A stretch of 64,000 nucleotides of DNA from Paenibacillus eucommiae (GTDB lineage: Bacteria > Bacillota > Bacilli > Paenibacillales > NBRC-103111). The notes below the pieces were generated by a model. It did not search any database and had not been told where the DNA came from. It worked only from the letters and a program-made list of their open reading frames with translations. Made by a program: the position numbers and the translations under genes. Below are positions 35,196 to 44,823 of this stretch, piece by piece (the stretch's first letter is position 1; each line of letters opens with the position of its first letter). The stretch covers positions 1 through 64,000 of the forward strand of contig NZ_JAGGLB010000028.1 of assembly GCF_017874215.1 (NCBI RefSeq). The letters run 5' to 3'.

Positions 35196-35238
35196 AGAGG
35201 CAATTAGGACTATTAAGAAGCAAGGAGATCGTGAACCG

Positions 35239-35682
35239 ATGAAATTCAGTGATATCAATGAAACAGAATGGACCGACCTTCAGCCTTATCTGGATACCTG
35301 CCTGCTGCCGGTAACAGGTCTTACGGGGATGGAACAGCCATGGCAGGCAACAGAAGCGCTTGAGCAGCTTCGGGACGCGCTCGAACTTATTGAAATTCCT
35401 TATAAGGGGAGAGTCGTTACTTATCCTGCACTCCATTATCTCGAAGGCGTTGATATGGCTGAGCAGGTGAACAAGCTCAGCAGCCGTTTAAAGTCGGCTG
35501 GCTTTACATATGTAGTTGTACTGACGGTGCATAAAAGTTCACTGGAATGGGAAAAAAGAAATGTTGATGAAATTTTTTATGTGGATATGGGAAATTGGTC
35601 AACCCGTAAGAACGAATTCAAGGCGGAAATTTCCGTTCAGCTGCAGCATATTTGGACAAGTTCAAATATAGTTTCCAGCTAA
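35239..35682 (+). CDS. ypiF: YpiF family protein (DUF2487)
   Basis: A 147-residue cytoplasmic protein of the YpiF/DUF2487 family, found just before qcrA in Bacillus and Paenibacillus. Function unknown; the fixed position suggests a link to the bc complex. A CAAGGAG site precedes ATG 35239. Between it and qcrA, 250 bases carry the qcr promoter region, where I saw no consensus promoter. Confidence 0.88.
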   Translation: MKFSDINETEWTDLQPYLDTCLLPVTGLTGMEQPWQATEALEQLRDALELIEIPYKGRVVTYPALHYLEGVDMAEQVNKLSSRLKSAGFTYVVVLTVHKSSLEWEKRNVDEIFYVDMGNWSTRKNEFKAEISVQLQHIWTSSNIVSS

Positions 35683-35932
35683 AGCGTATTAGTGGAAAAT
35701 AAATTGAGAAAGCTAGAAGCAGGGTTCGGATTTTCAGATGTGACAATTTATTTAATTTTGTCTGCTGACGAAGATTTCGGGGCTTCAAATCAAGCTTCCT
35801 ATTCTTGACGCTTATGAGGTCGTAGGCTATTATTAGAAATGTCCTAGTTATGAGTGTAATGTCGAACGACACGTGATATAAGTTTGCTCCGTTAATTGGA
35901 CGGCAGCAAATGTAGGGGGGTAGACTGAAACA

Positions 35933-36478
35933 ATGAATGACCACAACAACCAAAATGAAGAACAGCATGGAAAAAAACCAAAGGTTAAAAAAGAAGTTAC
36001 CCGTCGTCAATTCCTTGCCTACACTTTAGGCGGAACTACTGCTTTTATGGCGGCCGGGATGATTGTTCCAATGCTCAGATTTGCTGTTGATCCGGTACTG
36101 AAGCCTAAGAAGCAGGCCGATTGGGTCAAGGTAGTGGAAGAATCAAAGGTGACAGATGTTCCGACAGTATTTTCGTTTGAAATCCATCAGGTTGATGGCT
36201 GGTATGAAAGTAATCCTCAAATTACAGCTTGGATCTCTAAAGGGAAAGACGGTAAAATTTTCGCTTTGAATCCCACCTGTAAGCACCTAGGGTGTATCGT
36301 GGACTGGAATAACAATCCTGCGTATAAGGATCAGTATTTCTGCCCATGTCATGGCGCGCACTATACGGCAGATGGCAAGAATCTTGCTGTATCTCCGGCA
36401 CCGCTGGATGAATATGCAGTTAAAGTGGAAAACGGCTTTGTATATTTGGGACAGCTTCATCCTAACACTAGAGTTTAA
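35933..36478 (+). CDS. qcrA: Menaquinol:cytochrome c reductase Rieske subunit
   Basis: The Rieske iron-sulphur subunit (181 residues) of the bc-type complex. The twin-arginine motif TRRQFLAYT (residues 23-31) directs Tat export, with one membrane anchor. The 2Fe-2S ligands are C116, H118, C137 and H140, with bridging cysteines C121 and C139. It takes electrons from menaquinol, made by the hep/mqn genes upstream. First of qcrABC. Confidence 0.97.
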   Translation: MNDHNNQNEEQHGKKPKVKKEVTRRQFLAYTLGGTTAFMAAGMIVPMLRFAVDPVLKPKKQADWVKVVEESKVTDVPTVFSFEIHQVDGWYESNPQITAWISKGKDGKIFALNPTCKHLGCIVDWNNNPAYKDQYFCPCHGAHYTADGKNLAVSPAPLDEYAVKVENGFVYLGQLHPNTRV

Positions 36479-36495
36479 GGAGGCGTAACAATCAG

Positions 36496-37167
36496 ATGTT
36501 TAAAACTATTTATAATTGGATCGACGAACGTCTTGATATCACGCCGATGTGGAGGGATATTGCGGACCATGAGGTACCAGAGCACGTAAATCCGGCTCAT
36601 CATTTCTCTGCATTCGTATATTGCTTTGGCGGTTTGACGTTTTTTATCACGATTATCCAAATTTTGTCGGGTATGTTCTTAACCATGTATTACACACCAG
36701 ATATCATTAACGCTTATGCGAGCGTTGACTATTTGCAGCACAAAGTTGCCTTTGGTGTAATAGTAAGAGGTATGCATCACTGGGGAGCCAGTCTTGTTAT
36801 CGTAATGATGTTCCTACATACCCTGCGCGTGTTCTTTACAGGCTCATACAAAGCGCCTCGTGAAATGAACTGGGTTGTCGGCATGTTGATTTTTTTCGTA
36901 ATGCTTGGACTAGGCTTCACCGGATATTTGCTTCCTTGGGACAACAAAGCTTATTTTGCTACTCAAGTAGGACTGCAAATTGCTGAACAGGTTCCATTTG
37001 CCGGAGAATATATCAAAACGATTCTGCAAGGTGGGGAAATCGTCGGCGCGGAAACATTAACCAGATTTTTCGCTATTCACGTATTCTTCTTGCCAGGCGT
37101 TCTGCTTGCTTTGCTTGCCGGGCATTTCATAATGATTCGTAGGCAAGGTATTTCCGGACCGCTATAA
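36496..37167 (+). CDS. qcrB: Menaquinol:cytochrome c reductase cytochrome b subunit
   Basis: A 223-residue cytochrome b6-like subunit with four membrane helices. The haem-ligand histidine pairs lie in RGMHHWGASLVIVMMFLH and in the later FAIHVFFLPG...GHF segment. It is the short, b6 type; the rest of cytochrome b (subunit IV) is fused to cytochrome c in QcrC. A GGAGG site precedes it. Confidence 0.97.
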   Translation: MFKTIYNWIDERLDITPMWRDIADHEVPEHVNPAHHFSAFVYCFGGLTFFITIIQILSGMFLTMYYTPDIINAYASVDYLQHKVAFGVIVRGMHHWGASLVIVMMFLHTLRVFFTGSYKAPREMNWVVGMLIFFVMLGLGFTGYLLPWDNKAYFATQVGLQIAEQVPFAGEYIKTILQGGEIVGAETLTRFFAIHVFFLPGVLLALLAGHFIMIRRQGISGPL

Positions 37168-37186
37168 TTGAAAGGAGGGACAATGC

Positions 37187-38071
37187 GTGGCACATCATAA
37201 ATCGGATGAAAAAGTAGTTTACGTTGGCGATTCACGTGTAATCAAGAATACGCAGAATCTGGTTCCTAAAGATTATTCGGCATATCCGGGGAAATCGGAA
37301 GCTTTTATACCTAACTTCTTGCTGAAAGAATGGATGGTTGCAGTAGTTGCTATGGTGGGCGTTCTTGCATTAGTAATGTCAGAACCTGCACCACTTGGAT
37401 ATCCTGCTGATCCAACAACCACTGGCTTAATTCCAATGCCGGACTGGTACTTCTTGTTTATGTATCAACTTCTTAAGTACCCGTACACCTCGGATCAATT
37501 TGTAGTATTGGGTGCTGTTGTTCTGCCTGGTCTACTGTTTGGAGGCTTGTTATTAGCTCCTTTCCTAGACACAGGAAAAGAAAGACGCTTCTATAAACGG
37601 CCGATAGCTTCGACACTTATGATTTTATCTTTGGTTGCTTGTTCTTATCTGACTTACACTTCATGGGCACATTACCAGCATGAGCTTAAAGAACAGAATA
37701 TTATTCCTGAGCACATCAAGCGTGAAGAAGAAATGCATGCAAACAAAGGTAAACCAAGTGGCGGCAGCAGCGGCGGTGGAAAGAAAGCAGCTGTAGCGAT
37801 CGTAGCTCCTGATGACGAGGGGGCAAAATTGTACGCTAAAGCGACATGCTTGTCATGTCACGGAGCAGGACTACAAGGAATGAAGCCTGCTGGCATACCA
37901 GCTCTTCTAGGTGTCGGTGATACACACACAAAAGAAGAAATTTTGGGAATTATTCACGAAGGTCAGGGCGGCATGCAAGCCCAGTATGAGGACAATATTA
38001 AAAAAGGCTTAACAGAAGCTGAGATTGACAAGATGGCCGAATGGTTATCTTTGCAAAAGAAAGCTGAGTAA
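37187..38071 (+). CDS. qcrC: Menaquinol:cytochrome c reductase subunit IV / cytochrome c fusion
   Basis: A 294-residue fusion: subunit IV-like membrane helices (about residues 45-160) followed by a charged, glycine-serine linker (about 185-200) and an outside cytochrome c domain with haem motif CLSCH at 221-225. The start is GTG 37187, eight bases after GGAGGG. This fusion is characteristic of Firmicute bc complexes. Confidence 0.97.
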   Translation: MAHHKSDEKVVYVGDSRVIKNTQNLVPKDYSAYPGKSEAFIPNFLLKEWMVAVVAMVGVLALVMSEPAPLGYPADPTTTGLIPMPDWYFLFMYQLLKYPYTSDQFVVLGAVVLPGLLFGGLLLAPFLDTGKERRFYKRPIASTLMILSLVACSYLTYTSWAHYQHELKEQNIIPEHIKREEEMHANKGKPSGGSSGGGKKAAVAIVAPDDEGAKLYAKATCLSCHGAGLQGMKPAGIPALLGVGDTHTKEEILGIIHEGQGGMQAQYEDNIKKGLTEAEIDKMAEWLSLQKKAE

Positions 38072-38084
38072 TATCAAGATAAAA

Positions 38085-38115
38085 CCTGACCGTCATCATG
38101 CGGTCAGGTTTTTTT
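38085..38115 (+). terminator. Terminator of the qcr operon
   Basis: CCTGACCG-N8-CGGTCAGG followed by seven T residues. Confidence 0.95.
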
Positions 38116-38133
38116 AAACAGGAGGGAATGGAT

Positions 38134-38805
38134 TTGCGGCAAGGGCTAGTGCTATCAATGCTTTGGAGCAAGTCATTTTTAACAAGCAGTGTCGTGTTAT
38201 GGACTTTATTTCTTGTCAATTTGGCTGGGACCATTTATGGATATCAGTGGTATTCCGAGCAGCTATGGTATACATGGGACAATAAACCTGGCTGGTATAT
38301 CTGGTTTGTTCCTGATAGTCCGACAGCGAGCCTGTTCTTTACTCTCTCCCTATTGTACTTATTGCTGGACAGAAGATCTTCTCATCCACTGGACAAGAAG
38401 CCGTCGGTCCTTCGGGGGTTTGTCGAAGCCTTTAGCTTGATCACTTCCTTTAAATACGGCATATGGGCTGTAGCTATGATAGCTGCCGGTGCAGCACAGG
38501 GGAATCCTACCAATTGGCAGGATGGTATGCTGACCGTTTCACATCTGGGAATGGCCGCAGAAGCTTTGCTTTTTGCCAGATTTTATACATACCGGATGCT
38601 GCCGATAGTATTGGTAGCGGGTTGGACATTGTGGAATGATTTTATGGATTATCAGAATGGCATTTTTCCATGGTTGCCTGAAGTGCTTGAAGATGATCTT
38701 GGAGCCGTCGAGATGTTTACAATTAGTTTAAGCGTGGTCAGTATTATTATTGCGATTCTTTATCTGCTGTCACGTAGATCGGCAAAACAAAAAACAATCC
38801 ATTAG
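38134..38805 (+). CDS. ypjA: YpjA family membrane protein (DUF1405)
   Basis: A 223-residue integral membrane protein with about six hydrophobic segments, matching the DUF1405 family that follows qcrC in Bacillus. The ribosome site GGAGGG at 38121-38126 fits TTG 38134 (seven bases); the ATG at 38128 is only one base away, so TTG is preferred. Function unknown. Confidence 0.82.
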   Translation: MRQGLVLSMLWSKSFLTSSVVLWTLFLVNLAGTIYGYQWYSEQLWYTWDNKPGWYIWFVPDSPTASLFFTLSLLYLLLDRRSSHPLDKKPSVLRGFVEAFSLITSFKYGIWAVAMIAAGAAQGNPTNWQDGMLTVSHLGMAAEALLFARFYTYRMLPIVLVAGWTLWNDFMDYQNGIFPWLPEVLEDDLGAVEMFTISLSVVSIIIAILYLLSRRSAKQKTIH

Positions 38806-38838
38806 AAGGATCCGAAATGCGCTAAGGTGGTCTAAATT

Positions 38839-38880
38839 GGGACAAACCTCCATATGCTGATGGTGAAGGAGGGATGTCCC
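38839..38880 (+). promoter_or_regulatory. Hairpin hiding the ypjB ribosome site
   Basis: GGGACA (38839-38844) pairs with TGTCCC (38875-38880), and CCTCC (38847-38851) pairs with GGAGG (38868-38872). GGAGG is the Shine-Dalgarno sequence of ypjB, whose ATG is the next base. Folding would block translation. No T run follows, so it is not a terminator. Confidence 0.65.
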
Positions 38881-39744
38881 ATGTTTGATGTACACAGTCA
38901 TCACAGGCTCATTCTATCGGTGCTAATTCTTATAATGATGTTGACAGCGGCAGGTTGTTCAGGTGGTCAGAAAGAAGTGTCAAAAAAAGAGGCAGATCCG
39001 CAGCAGCTAAAAAAAATGGCGTTTTTAAATCAGACCGCAGATGAAATGTATCAGAAGGCAATGGATGGCGAAATGATGGAGGCGCGTAATAAGCTTCTGC
39101 AAGTTAGTGATCAAATTACGAATATTAATTTTGCAGGTGTTACTACCATAGAAGGCTTAAACGCGCTTACGGAGTCGGTGACAAAAGCGAAAAAAATATA
39201 TAATGCAGCTTCCTTGTCACCAAATGAAGGACAAGTTGCTGTTTCAATCATCCGCTTGGCGACGGATGCTTTGACCCACAAAAATCAGCCGATGTGGCTG
39301 CAGTACTACACTTTGTTACAAAATGATCTTTCCCTTATGGAAGCTGCGGTTCATAAATCGAATGCTCAAGAGGCGGTTTCTGCTTTTAACAAGCTGAATC
39401 AGCACATTTCGCTCATTCACCCTTCCTTGCTCATCAGCCGGGAGCCCTCGGAAGTGGAGAAGCTAGATTCGCTAATGAATTTTGTTCGGCTGGAATTAAG
39501 CAAAGATCCTGCGGAGTATCCCAATATTCAAAATGGCATCGAACAACTGCATCGCTCCGTAGATGAATTATTTGGAAAGAAATCGGAAACAACGGCCTAT
39601 TTGCCCCTTGCAGATCCCAAGCATCCGATTATCTGGACTCTAGTTATCGGGGCGATTATTAGCTCCATATTGACCTTTACTGGATGGAGAATGTTTAAAG
39701 GTGGAAATGGCTACGTCACGATAAAGAAAAAGAATGCGGGCTAG
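38881..39744 (+). CDS. ypjB: Sporulation protein YpjB
   Basis: A 287-residue protein with an N-terminal hydrophobic signal, a possible lipobox (TAAGC) near residue 26, a helical outside domain and a C-terminal membrane segment near residues 256-276. It belongs to the YpjB sporulation family. The start is ATG 38881 after GGAGGG. Its stop codon overlaps the stop of the convergent YitT gene. Confidence 0.88.
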   Translation: MFDVHSHHRLILSVLILIMMLTAAGCSGGQKEVSKKEADPQQLKKMAFLNQTADEMYQKAMDGEMMEARNKLLQVSDQITNINFAGVTTIEGLNALTESVTKAKKIYNAASLSPNEGQVAVSIIRLATDALTHKNQPMWLQYYTLLQNDLSLMEAAVHKSNAQEAVSAFNKLNQHISLIHPSLLISREPSEVEKLDSLMNFVRLELSKDPAEYPNIQNGIEQLHRSVDELFGKKSETTAYLPLADPKHPIIWTLVIGAIISSILTFTGWRMFKGGNGYVTIKKKNAG

Positions 39745-40613
39745 GGCGATTTAAATCCCTCGCCCAGCACATCATGCACCTCTGCAATGATGATAAAGGC
39801 ACTGGGATCAATGGATTTAATAAGGGCCCGCAGCCTTCTGGTTTCATGGCGGTATATGACACAATAGACAACTTCCTTATCCTTTCCCGAAAAAGCTCCT
39901 TTTGCCGGAAACAGCGTGACTCCGCGATCGAGCTCTTTTGTGATGGTTTGGGCCAGCACATTGGCGTGATCTGTAATAATGGTAAAGGCTTTTGCCGCAT
40001 AAGCGCCTTCTGTCATATAATTAATCATTCTTGTAGCAATGTAAACTGTTACGAGTGAGTAGAGCACTTTTTCCTTTGGAATATAAAATAACGAAACGCT
40101 AATAATGACCACATCCATATATAAAATAACCTGACCTACGCTCCAGCCTTTGAGCTTATGGCCAATTCTTGCCACAATATCAGAGCCCCCGGTTGTTCCT
40201 CCATAACGAAATACAAGCCCCAATCCAGACCCAACAGTTACCCCTGCATACAGAGTGACCAAAAAGTAATCCTGAGTTTGGAAGGGGACGAGCCATTCTT
40301 TACGAATGAACCATTCCATAATCCATAAGAAAAATGAAAGAGACAGGACGCCAAACATGGTATAATACATCGATTCCCTGCCAAATATTTTCAAACCAGC
40401 GAAAAATAAAGGTATATTGATAACCAATGTAGTGACGGAGGGCGGTATGTTGTAGACATATTTAAGGAGTAAGGCAATTCCGGTTAATCCGCCTTCCATA
40501 AGCTCATTAGAAATAAAAAAATAATGGAGACCAAATGCGTAAATGGCTGTTCCAAGAAAAATGAAAAATAAATTGGTGAGACGTTCCGTAAGCCGTATAG
40601 GTGTCATAAACAT
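39741..40613 (-). CDS. ypjC: YitT family membrane protein (YpjC-like)
   Basis: A 290-residue protein with five or six N-terminal membrane segments and a C-terminal DUF2179 domain (about residues 205-285). B. subtilis ypjC is at the same place. A GGAGGG site precedes the start on the minus strand. It is the only minus-strand gene between spoIVA and pit. Function is not established. The upstream gap with lplJ (40614-40793) should hold two divergent promoters, which I could not define. Confidence 0.88.
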   Translation of the reverse strand: MFMTPIRLTERLTNLFFIFLGTAIYAFGLHYFFISNELMEGGLTGIALLLKYVYNIPPSVTTLVINIPLFFAGLKIFGRESMYYTMFGVLSLSFFLWIMEWFIRKEWLVPFQTQDYFLVTLYAGVTVGSGLGLVFRYGGTTGGSDIVARIGHKLKGWSVGQVILYMDVVIISVSLFYIPKEKVLYSLVTVYIATRMINYMTEGAYAAKAFTIITDHANVLAQTITKELDRGVTLFPAKGAFSGKDKEVVYCVIYRHETRRLRALIKSIDPSAFIIIAEVHDVLGEGFKSP

Positions 40614-40793
40614 GAATTCCCTCCGTATTCTCCACTTAGAATCCAGTATGCCCGTGAGTAAAGCCGATATGCGAACATAAGGAGAGAACTGGATTAATTG
40701 CTCCTGTTCCTGTATGCTTATGGCAAAAACCTAAAAGTGTTCCAAGATGATTCCTTTCATCCGGGAAGCTTTTTTGGATGTGGAGGCAAGCTT

Positions 40794-41801
40794 ATGTTAT
40801 TTATTGACAATGAAGGAATTACGGATCCGCGGATTAACTTGGCCATTGAAGAATATGCCTTGAAACAGCTTCCTGAGGACGAGAGCTATTTGCTGTTTTA
40901 TATAAATGAACCTTCGATCATTATCGGTAAAAATCAGAATACGATCAGCGAGATCAATTCCGATTATGTGAACAAGCAGGGACTGCATGTCGTTAGAAGG
41001 CTTTCCGGTGGTGGCGCGGTCTATCATGATTTAGGCAACCTTAACTTCAGCTTTATTACAAAAGATGACGGCAAATCCTTTCATAATTATCTGAAATTTA
41101 CGGAACCTGTGGTCGCATCGCTTCGTAAGCTTGGTGTCGACGCTGAATTGACGGGACGTAATGACATTCAGGTCGGACAGCGTAAAATTTCCGGTAATGC
41201 ACAGTTCACAAGCAAAGGAAGAATGTTCAGCCACGGAACGCTGCTGTTTGATTCGGAGATCGAGAGTGTGGTCTCAGCGCTGCGGGTTAATCCGGACAAA
41301 ATTGAATCCAAAGGGATCAAATCGATACGCAGCCGCGTGGCCAATATCAGTGAATTTTTGGCTGAGCCTATGACAATAGAAAGCTTCCGGGTTTCACTGC
41401 TTGAGTCGATTTTTGGAACTTCGGCTGATGAAATTCCCAGGTACAAGCTAACAGAAGCAGACTGGCATGCTATTCGTAATCTTTCTGCAGACCGATATGG
41501 AAATTGGGATTGGAATTATGGCAAATCTCCTAAAAGCAGTGTCCGTAATTCGCAGCGCTTTGAACAAATTGGAACCATTGAAGTGTATCTGAATATCGAG
41601 CATGGCCTAATCGATGAGCTGCGTATTTACGGTGATTTTTTTGGTGTTGGTGATGTATCGGATTTAGAGGAGCTTTTGCGTGGGGTCAGGTATGAGGAGG
41701 AGCGTGTTCGACACGTTTTGACTGAGCAAAATTTGCAAGTTTATTTTGGCGGTTTGGAGCTGGAGTCTTTTCTATCCCTGTTGTTTTTGAGCGGGAAATA
41801 G
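40794..41801 (+). CDS. lplJ: Lipoate-protein ligase
   Basis: Activates free lipoate and attaches it to lipoyl domains or GcvH. It has 335 residues and closely matches the B. subtilis LplJ I remember: MLFIDN at the start, PSIIIGKNQNTI, RRLSGGGAVYHDLGNLNFSF, and GRNDIQVGQRKISGNAQ, with the catalytic lysine in the last. The start is ATG 40794 after GGAGG. It is not in this position in B. subtilis. Confidence 0.95.
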   Translation: MLFIDNEGITDPRINLAIEEYALKQLPEDESYLLFYINEPSIIIGKNQNTISEINSDYVNKQGLHVVRRLSGGGAVYHDLGNLNFSFITKDDGKSFHNYLKFTEPVVASLRKLGVDAELTGRNDIQVGQRKISGNAQFTSKGRMFSHGTLLFDSEIESVVSALRVNPDKIESKGIKSIRSRVANISEFLAEPMTIESFRVSLLESIFGTSADEIPRYKLTEADWHAIRNLSADRYGNWDWNYGKSPKSSVRNSQRFEQIGTIEVYLNIEHGLIDELRIYGDFFGVGDVSDLEELLRGVRYEEERVRHVLTEQNLQVYFGGLELESFLSLLFLSGK

Positions 41802-41909
41802 ATAGAAAATGTTGGAAAAGAAAATGATTTGTCAAGGCATGTACTTTGCGTTAACATGGAAGGGATGACCTTGGATACATTGGATACATAATTGGAAAGA
41901 AGGGTGCCT

Positions 41910-42248
41910 ATGTCGGAACGAACGCTTAAAGACCTTCAAGATGAGGTGGATCAATACATTTCGCAATTCAAGGAAGGTTATTTCAGTCCGCTTTCTATGC
42001 TGGCCAGAATGTCCGAGGAAGTGGGAGAGCTGGCACGTGAGGTGAATCACAGCTATGGTGAGAAGCCTAAGAAAGCCTCCGAAGGAAGTAACTCTATTGA
42101 GCTGGAGCTTGGGGACATTTTATTCATCACCATCTGCTTTGCTAATTCGTTAGGTATTGACCTTACGGAGGCGCACGAGAAGGTCATGCATAAATTTAAT
42201 ACGCGGGATGCGAATCGCTGGACTAAAATTAACACCGAACCTTCCTGA
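41910..42248 (+). CDS. ypjD: MazG-like nucleotide pyrophosphohydrolase
   Basis: A 112-residue all-helical NTP pyrophosphohydrolase. The metal-binding MSEEVGELAREV (EExxE type) and the ELGDILFI (ExxD) motifs are present. It belongs to the YpjD type and lies just before the dapB group, as in B. subtilis. The start is ATG 41910 after AAGAAGGGTG. Confidence 0.92.
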   Translation: MSERTLKDLQDEVDQYISQFKEGYFSPLSMLARMSEEVGELAREVNHSYGEKPKKASEGSNSIELELGDILFITICFANSLGIDLTEAHEKVMHKFNTRDANRWTKINTEPS

Positions 42249-42311
42249 GCTTCATAAACTATACCATCCCCTGATAATGGGAACTTCGGTCATCGAAGGG
42301 AGGATGGGCGA

Positions 42312-42821
42312 GTGGATGGAGAACATGAAATACAAAAGGCGTATCAATCAATTCTAGGTCATGATTTTGAAAAAGCAATTGAATGGTTTGAAAAAGCGAT
42401 ACTTTTGGAGCCGGATAACGCAGCCTATCACCACAAGCTATCTATCACTTATGCTCGAAGCAACAAGCTGCAAAAAGCAGTCCAACAAGCGCTTCAAGCA
42501 GTGCGACTGGACTCCAATAATGAGCTTTATTTATTACATTTGCACAATCTGCAGGCCAGAGAGAAAATGCAGCAGGCGGAGCTGCAGCTTGATCCCACCA
42601 ACCTGAAGGCAGATCAAGCTATTGAATCATTAAAGGAAGCTATAGCGTTGGATCCTTTATCCAAAGAAGCTTACCTTATTTTAAGTGCAGCTTATGCCAG
42701 CAAGCAGAATTATCGTCATGCTCTATATGCTGTTCAAGAAGCACTTCGTTTGGATCCGCTTGACGATATTGCGAAGAGGCAGGCTGCTGAATACAGCCTT
42801 AAGCTTAATAAAAGAAAATAA
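42312..42821 (+). CDS. Tetratricopeptide repeat protein
   Basis: A 169-residue cytoplasmic protein with at least four tetratricopeptide units (for example DFEKAIEWFEKAILLEPDN and NYRHALYAVQEALRLDPLD). Likely a protein-binding scaffold; partner unknown. The start is GTG 42312 after GGGAGG. It is followed by dapB, probably in one transcript. Confidence 0.85.
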   Translation: MDGEHEIQKAYQSILGHDFEKAIEWFEKAILLEPDNAAYHHKLSITYARSNKLQKAVQQALQAVRLDSNNELYLLHLHNLQAREKMQQAELQLDPTNLKADQAIESLKEAIALDPLSKEAYLILSAAYASKQNYRHALYAVQEALRLDPLDDIAKRQAAEYSLKLNKRK

Positions 42822-42869
42822 TGACTAAATAAAGTCACAATAACTACAAGTTGAAGGAGTTTAGACACT

Positions 42870-43673
42870 ATGGAACGTAAAATAAGAGTAGCAGTCGTGG
42901 GAGCAAGCGGGAGAATGGGGAGAGAGGTAGTTAAAACTGTACTGACGGAGCCTGATTTTGAGCTTGCAGCTGGTATTGATCGTTCCTCTGAAGGTATAGA
43001 TCTGGGCAGATTGGTTGGTCTTGAGGAGTGCGGCGTTCAGATCCAGAATGATCTGGAGCTTGCTTTAGTAGAATCCAAAGCCGATGTAATGGTTGATTTT
43101 ACTACGCCGCATACCGTAGTTTTTAATACTAGTCTTGCTATTCGTCACGGAGTTCGTCCGGTTATTGGGACAACCGGATTTACTCCGCAAGATATCGAAA
43201 TGCTGGACAAGCAGTGTAGAGACAAAGAAATTGGCGGGCTGATCGCTCCGAATTTTTCCATTGGGGCAATTTTGATGATGCGCTTTGCCGCGCAGGCAGC
43301 CAAATATTTTCCTCACTTAGAAATCATTGAATACCATGGAGACCAAAAGCTGGATGCCCCTTCAGGTACTGCAGTCAAAACAGCAGAGATGATATCGGAA
43401 ATCAGGGAAGAGATTCGGCAAGGCAATCAGCAGGAAGAGGAAACCATTGAAGGATCGCGCGGAGGGTATTACAATGGGTTTAGAATACATAGCGTGAGGC
43501 TGCCTGGTATATTCGCCCAGCAGGAAGTCATCATGGCTGCACATGGCCAATCGCTAAAAATTCGCCACGATTCCTATGACAGAGCTGCCTATATGCCCGG
43601 AGTTGCTATTGGAATCAGAAAAGTTATGACCTATACCGGGTTGGTGTATGGCTTTGAGCATTTTATAGACTAG
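42870..43673 (+). CDS. dapB: 4-hydroxy-tetrahydrodipicolinate reductase
   Basis: Second dedicated step of diaminopimelate and lysine synthesis, also needed for dipicolinate in spores. It has 267 residues. NAD(P)-binding [12 protein letters not shown] is at the N-terminus; the catalytic [15 protein letters not shown] carries the family His-Lys pair. A TGAAGGAG site precedes ATG 42870. Confidence 0.97.
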   Translation: MERKIRVAVVGASGRMGREVVKTVLTEPDFELAAGIDRSSEGIDLGRLVGLEECGVQIQNDLELALVESKADVMVDFTTPHTVVFNTSLAIRHGVRPVIGTTGFTPQDIEMLDKQCRDKEIGGLIAPNFSIGAILMMRFAAQAAKYFPHLEIIEYHGDQKLDAPSGTAVKTAEMISEIREEIRQGNQQEEETIEGSRGGYYNGFRIHSVRLPGIFAQQEVIMAAHGQSLKIRHDSYDRAAYMPGVAIGIRKVMTYTGLVYGFEHFID

Positions 43674-43687
43674 GGAGTGTAACTCAC

Positions 43688-44110
43688 ATGAACATTGCGC
43701 TAATCGCACATGATAGAATGAAAGATGAAATGGTCAATTTCGTAGTTGCCTATGAGCAAGTGTTTAAAGAGCATGATCTGTTTGCCACTGGCACAACCGG
43801 ACAAAGAATTATGGAGAGCACCAAGCTAAGTGTGTTTCGTTATATGTCAGGTCCATATGGTGGAGATCAGCAAATTGGTGCGATGGTAGCCAAAAATGAG
43901 ATGGATCTGATCATTTTTCTTCGGGATCCATTAATGGCTCAGCCGCATGAACCGGATATTTCCGCTTTATTGCGTTTATGTGACGTCCAGGGTATTCCTT
44001 GTGCAACCAATGTGGCTACAGCAGAAATCCTGACAAAAGCACTTGAACGCGGGGATTTCGCATGGCGTGAGGTTGTTCATAAATATAAGTCGGAGTCGGG
44101 TGAAAAGTAA
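43688..44110 (+). CDS. mgsA: Methylglyoxal synthase
   Basis: Converts dihydroxyacetone phosphate to methylglyoxal and phosphate. It has 140 residues; [24 protein letters not shown] and [14 protein letters not shown] are the family motifs. It is neighbour to bacillithiol genes, fitting methylglyoxal detoxification by thiols. One base separates its stop from bshB1. Confidence 0.97.
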   Translation: MNIALIAHDRMKDEMVNFVVAYEQVFKEHDLFATGTTGQRIMESTKLSVFRYMSGPYGGDQQIGAMVAKNEMDLIIFLRDPLMAQPHEPDISALLRLCDVQGIPCATNVATAEILTKALERGDFAWREVVHKYKSESGEK

Positions 44111-44111
44111 G

Positions 44112-44813
44112 ATGCCGGGATCACTTGATATTCTAATATTCGGAGCCCATGCGGACGATGCGGAAATAGGTATGGGAGCTACGATCGCAAAGCATACAGC
44201 GGCAGGATTTGCAGTTGGAATTTGCGATTTGACCTATGCGGAGCTTTCTTCTAACGGAAGTGTTGCTACAAGAATTCAAGAGGCGGAGGAAGCCGCTGCA
44301 TTACTAGGCGTTACTATGCGCTCGAATTTGGGACTGGCGGATCGGGGCTTGTATATGACAGAGAGTCATATCAAGCGAATTGTACTTGAGATACGGACTC
44401 ACAAACCGAAGATTGTTTTTGCCCCTTATTGGCAGGATCGTCACCCGGATCATGTGGCCTGCTCGCAATTGCTGCAGGAAGCCGTGTTTAATGCCAAGCT
44501 GCGAAAATATATGCCTGAAATAGAGGCCTGGCCAGTACAACAATTTTACTTTTATTTCATTAATGATGTGTTTGAGCCTGATTTATTAGTCGATGTATCT
44601 GACTGTTATGATAAGAAGCTTGCTGCGCTGGGAGCGTATCGCAGCCAATTTGCTCCCCCTGAAAATGGACAAGATATAGTACTCACTCCATTAAATCAAG
44701 GATATGTTGAAAGAGTGGAAGCGCGCGACCGGTTAACAGGGCAAAAACGGATGGTGGCTTATGCGGAAGGTTTTATCTCGAAGCAGCCATTACTTGTAGA
44801 CATTTTCAGATAG
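44112..44813 (+). CDS. bshB1: Bacillithiol synthesis deacetylase
   Basis: A PIG-L family enzyme of 233 residues that deacetylates GlcNAc-malate, the second step of bacillithiol synthesis. The metal motif GAHADDAEIGMG is near the N-terminus, followed by RHPDHVA. The start is ATG 44112, one base after mgsA ends. The next gene makes its substrate. bshC is not in the window. Confidence 0.95.
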   Translation: MPGSLDILIFGAHADDAEIGMGATIAKHTAAGFAVGICDLTYAELSSNGSVATRIQEAEEAAALLGVTMRSNLGLADRGLYMTESHIKRIVLEIRTHKPKIVFAPYWQDRHPDHVACSQLLQEAVFNAKLRKYMPEIEAWPVQQFYFYFINDVFEPDLLVDVSDCYDKKLAALGAYRSQFAPPENGQDIVLTPLNQGYVERVEARDRLTGQKRMVAYAEGFISKQPLLVDIFR

Positions 44814-44823
44814 CGGGGAAGTT

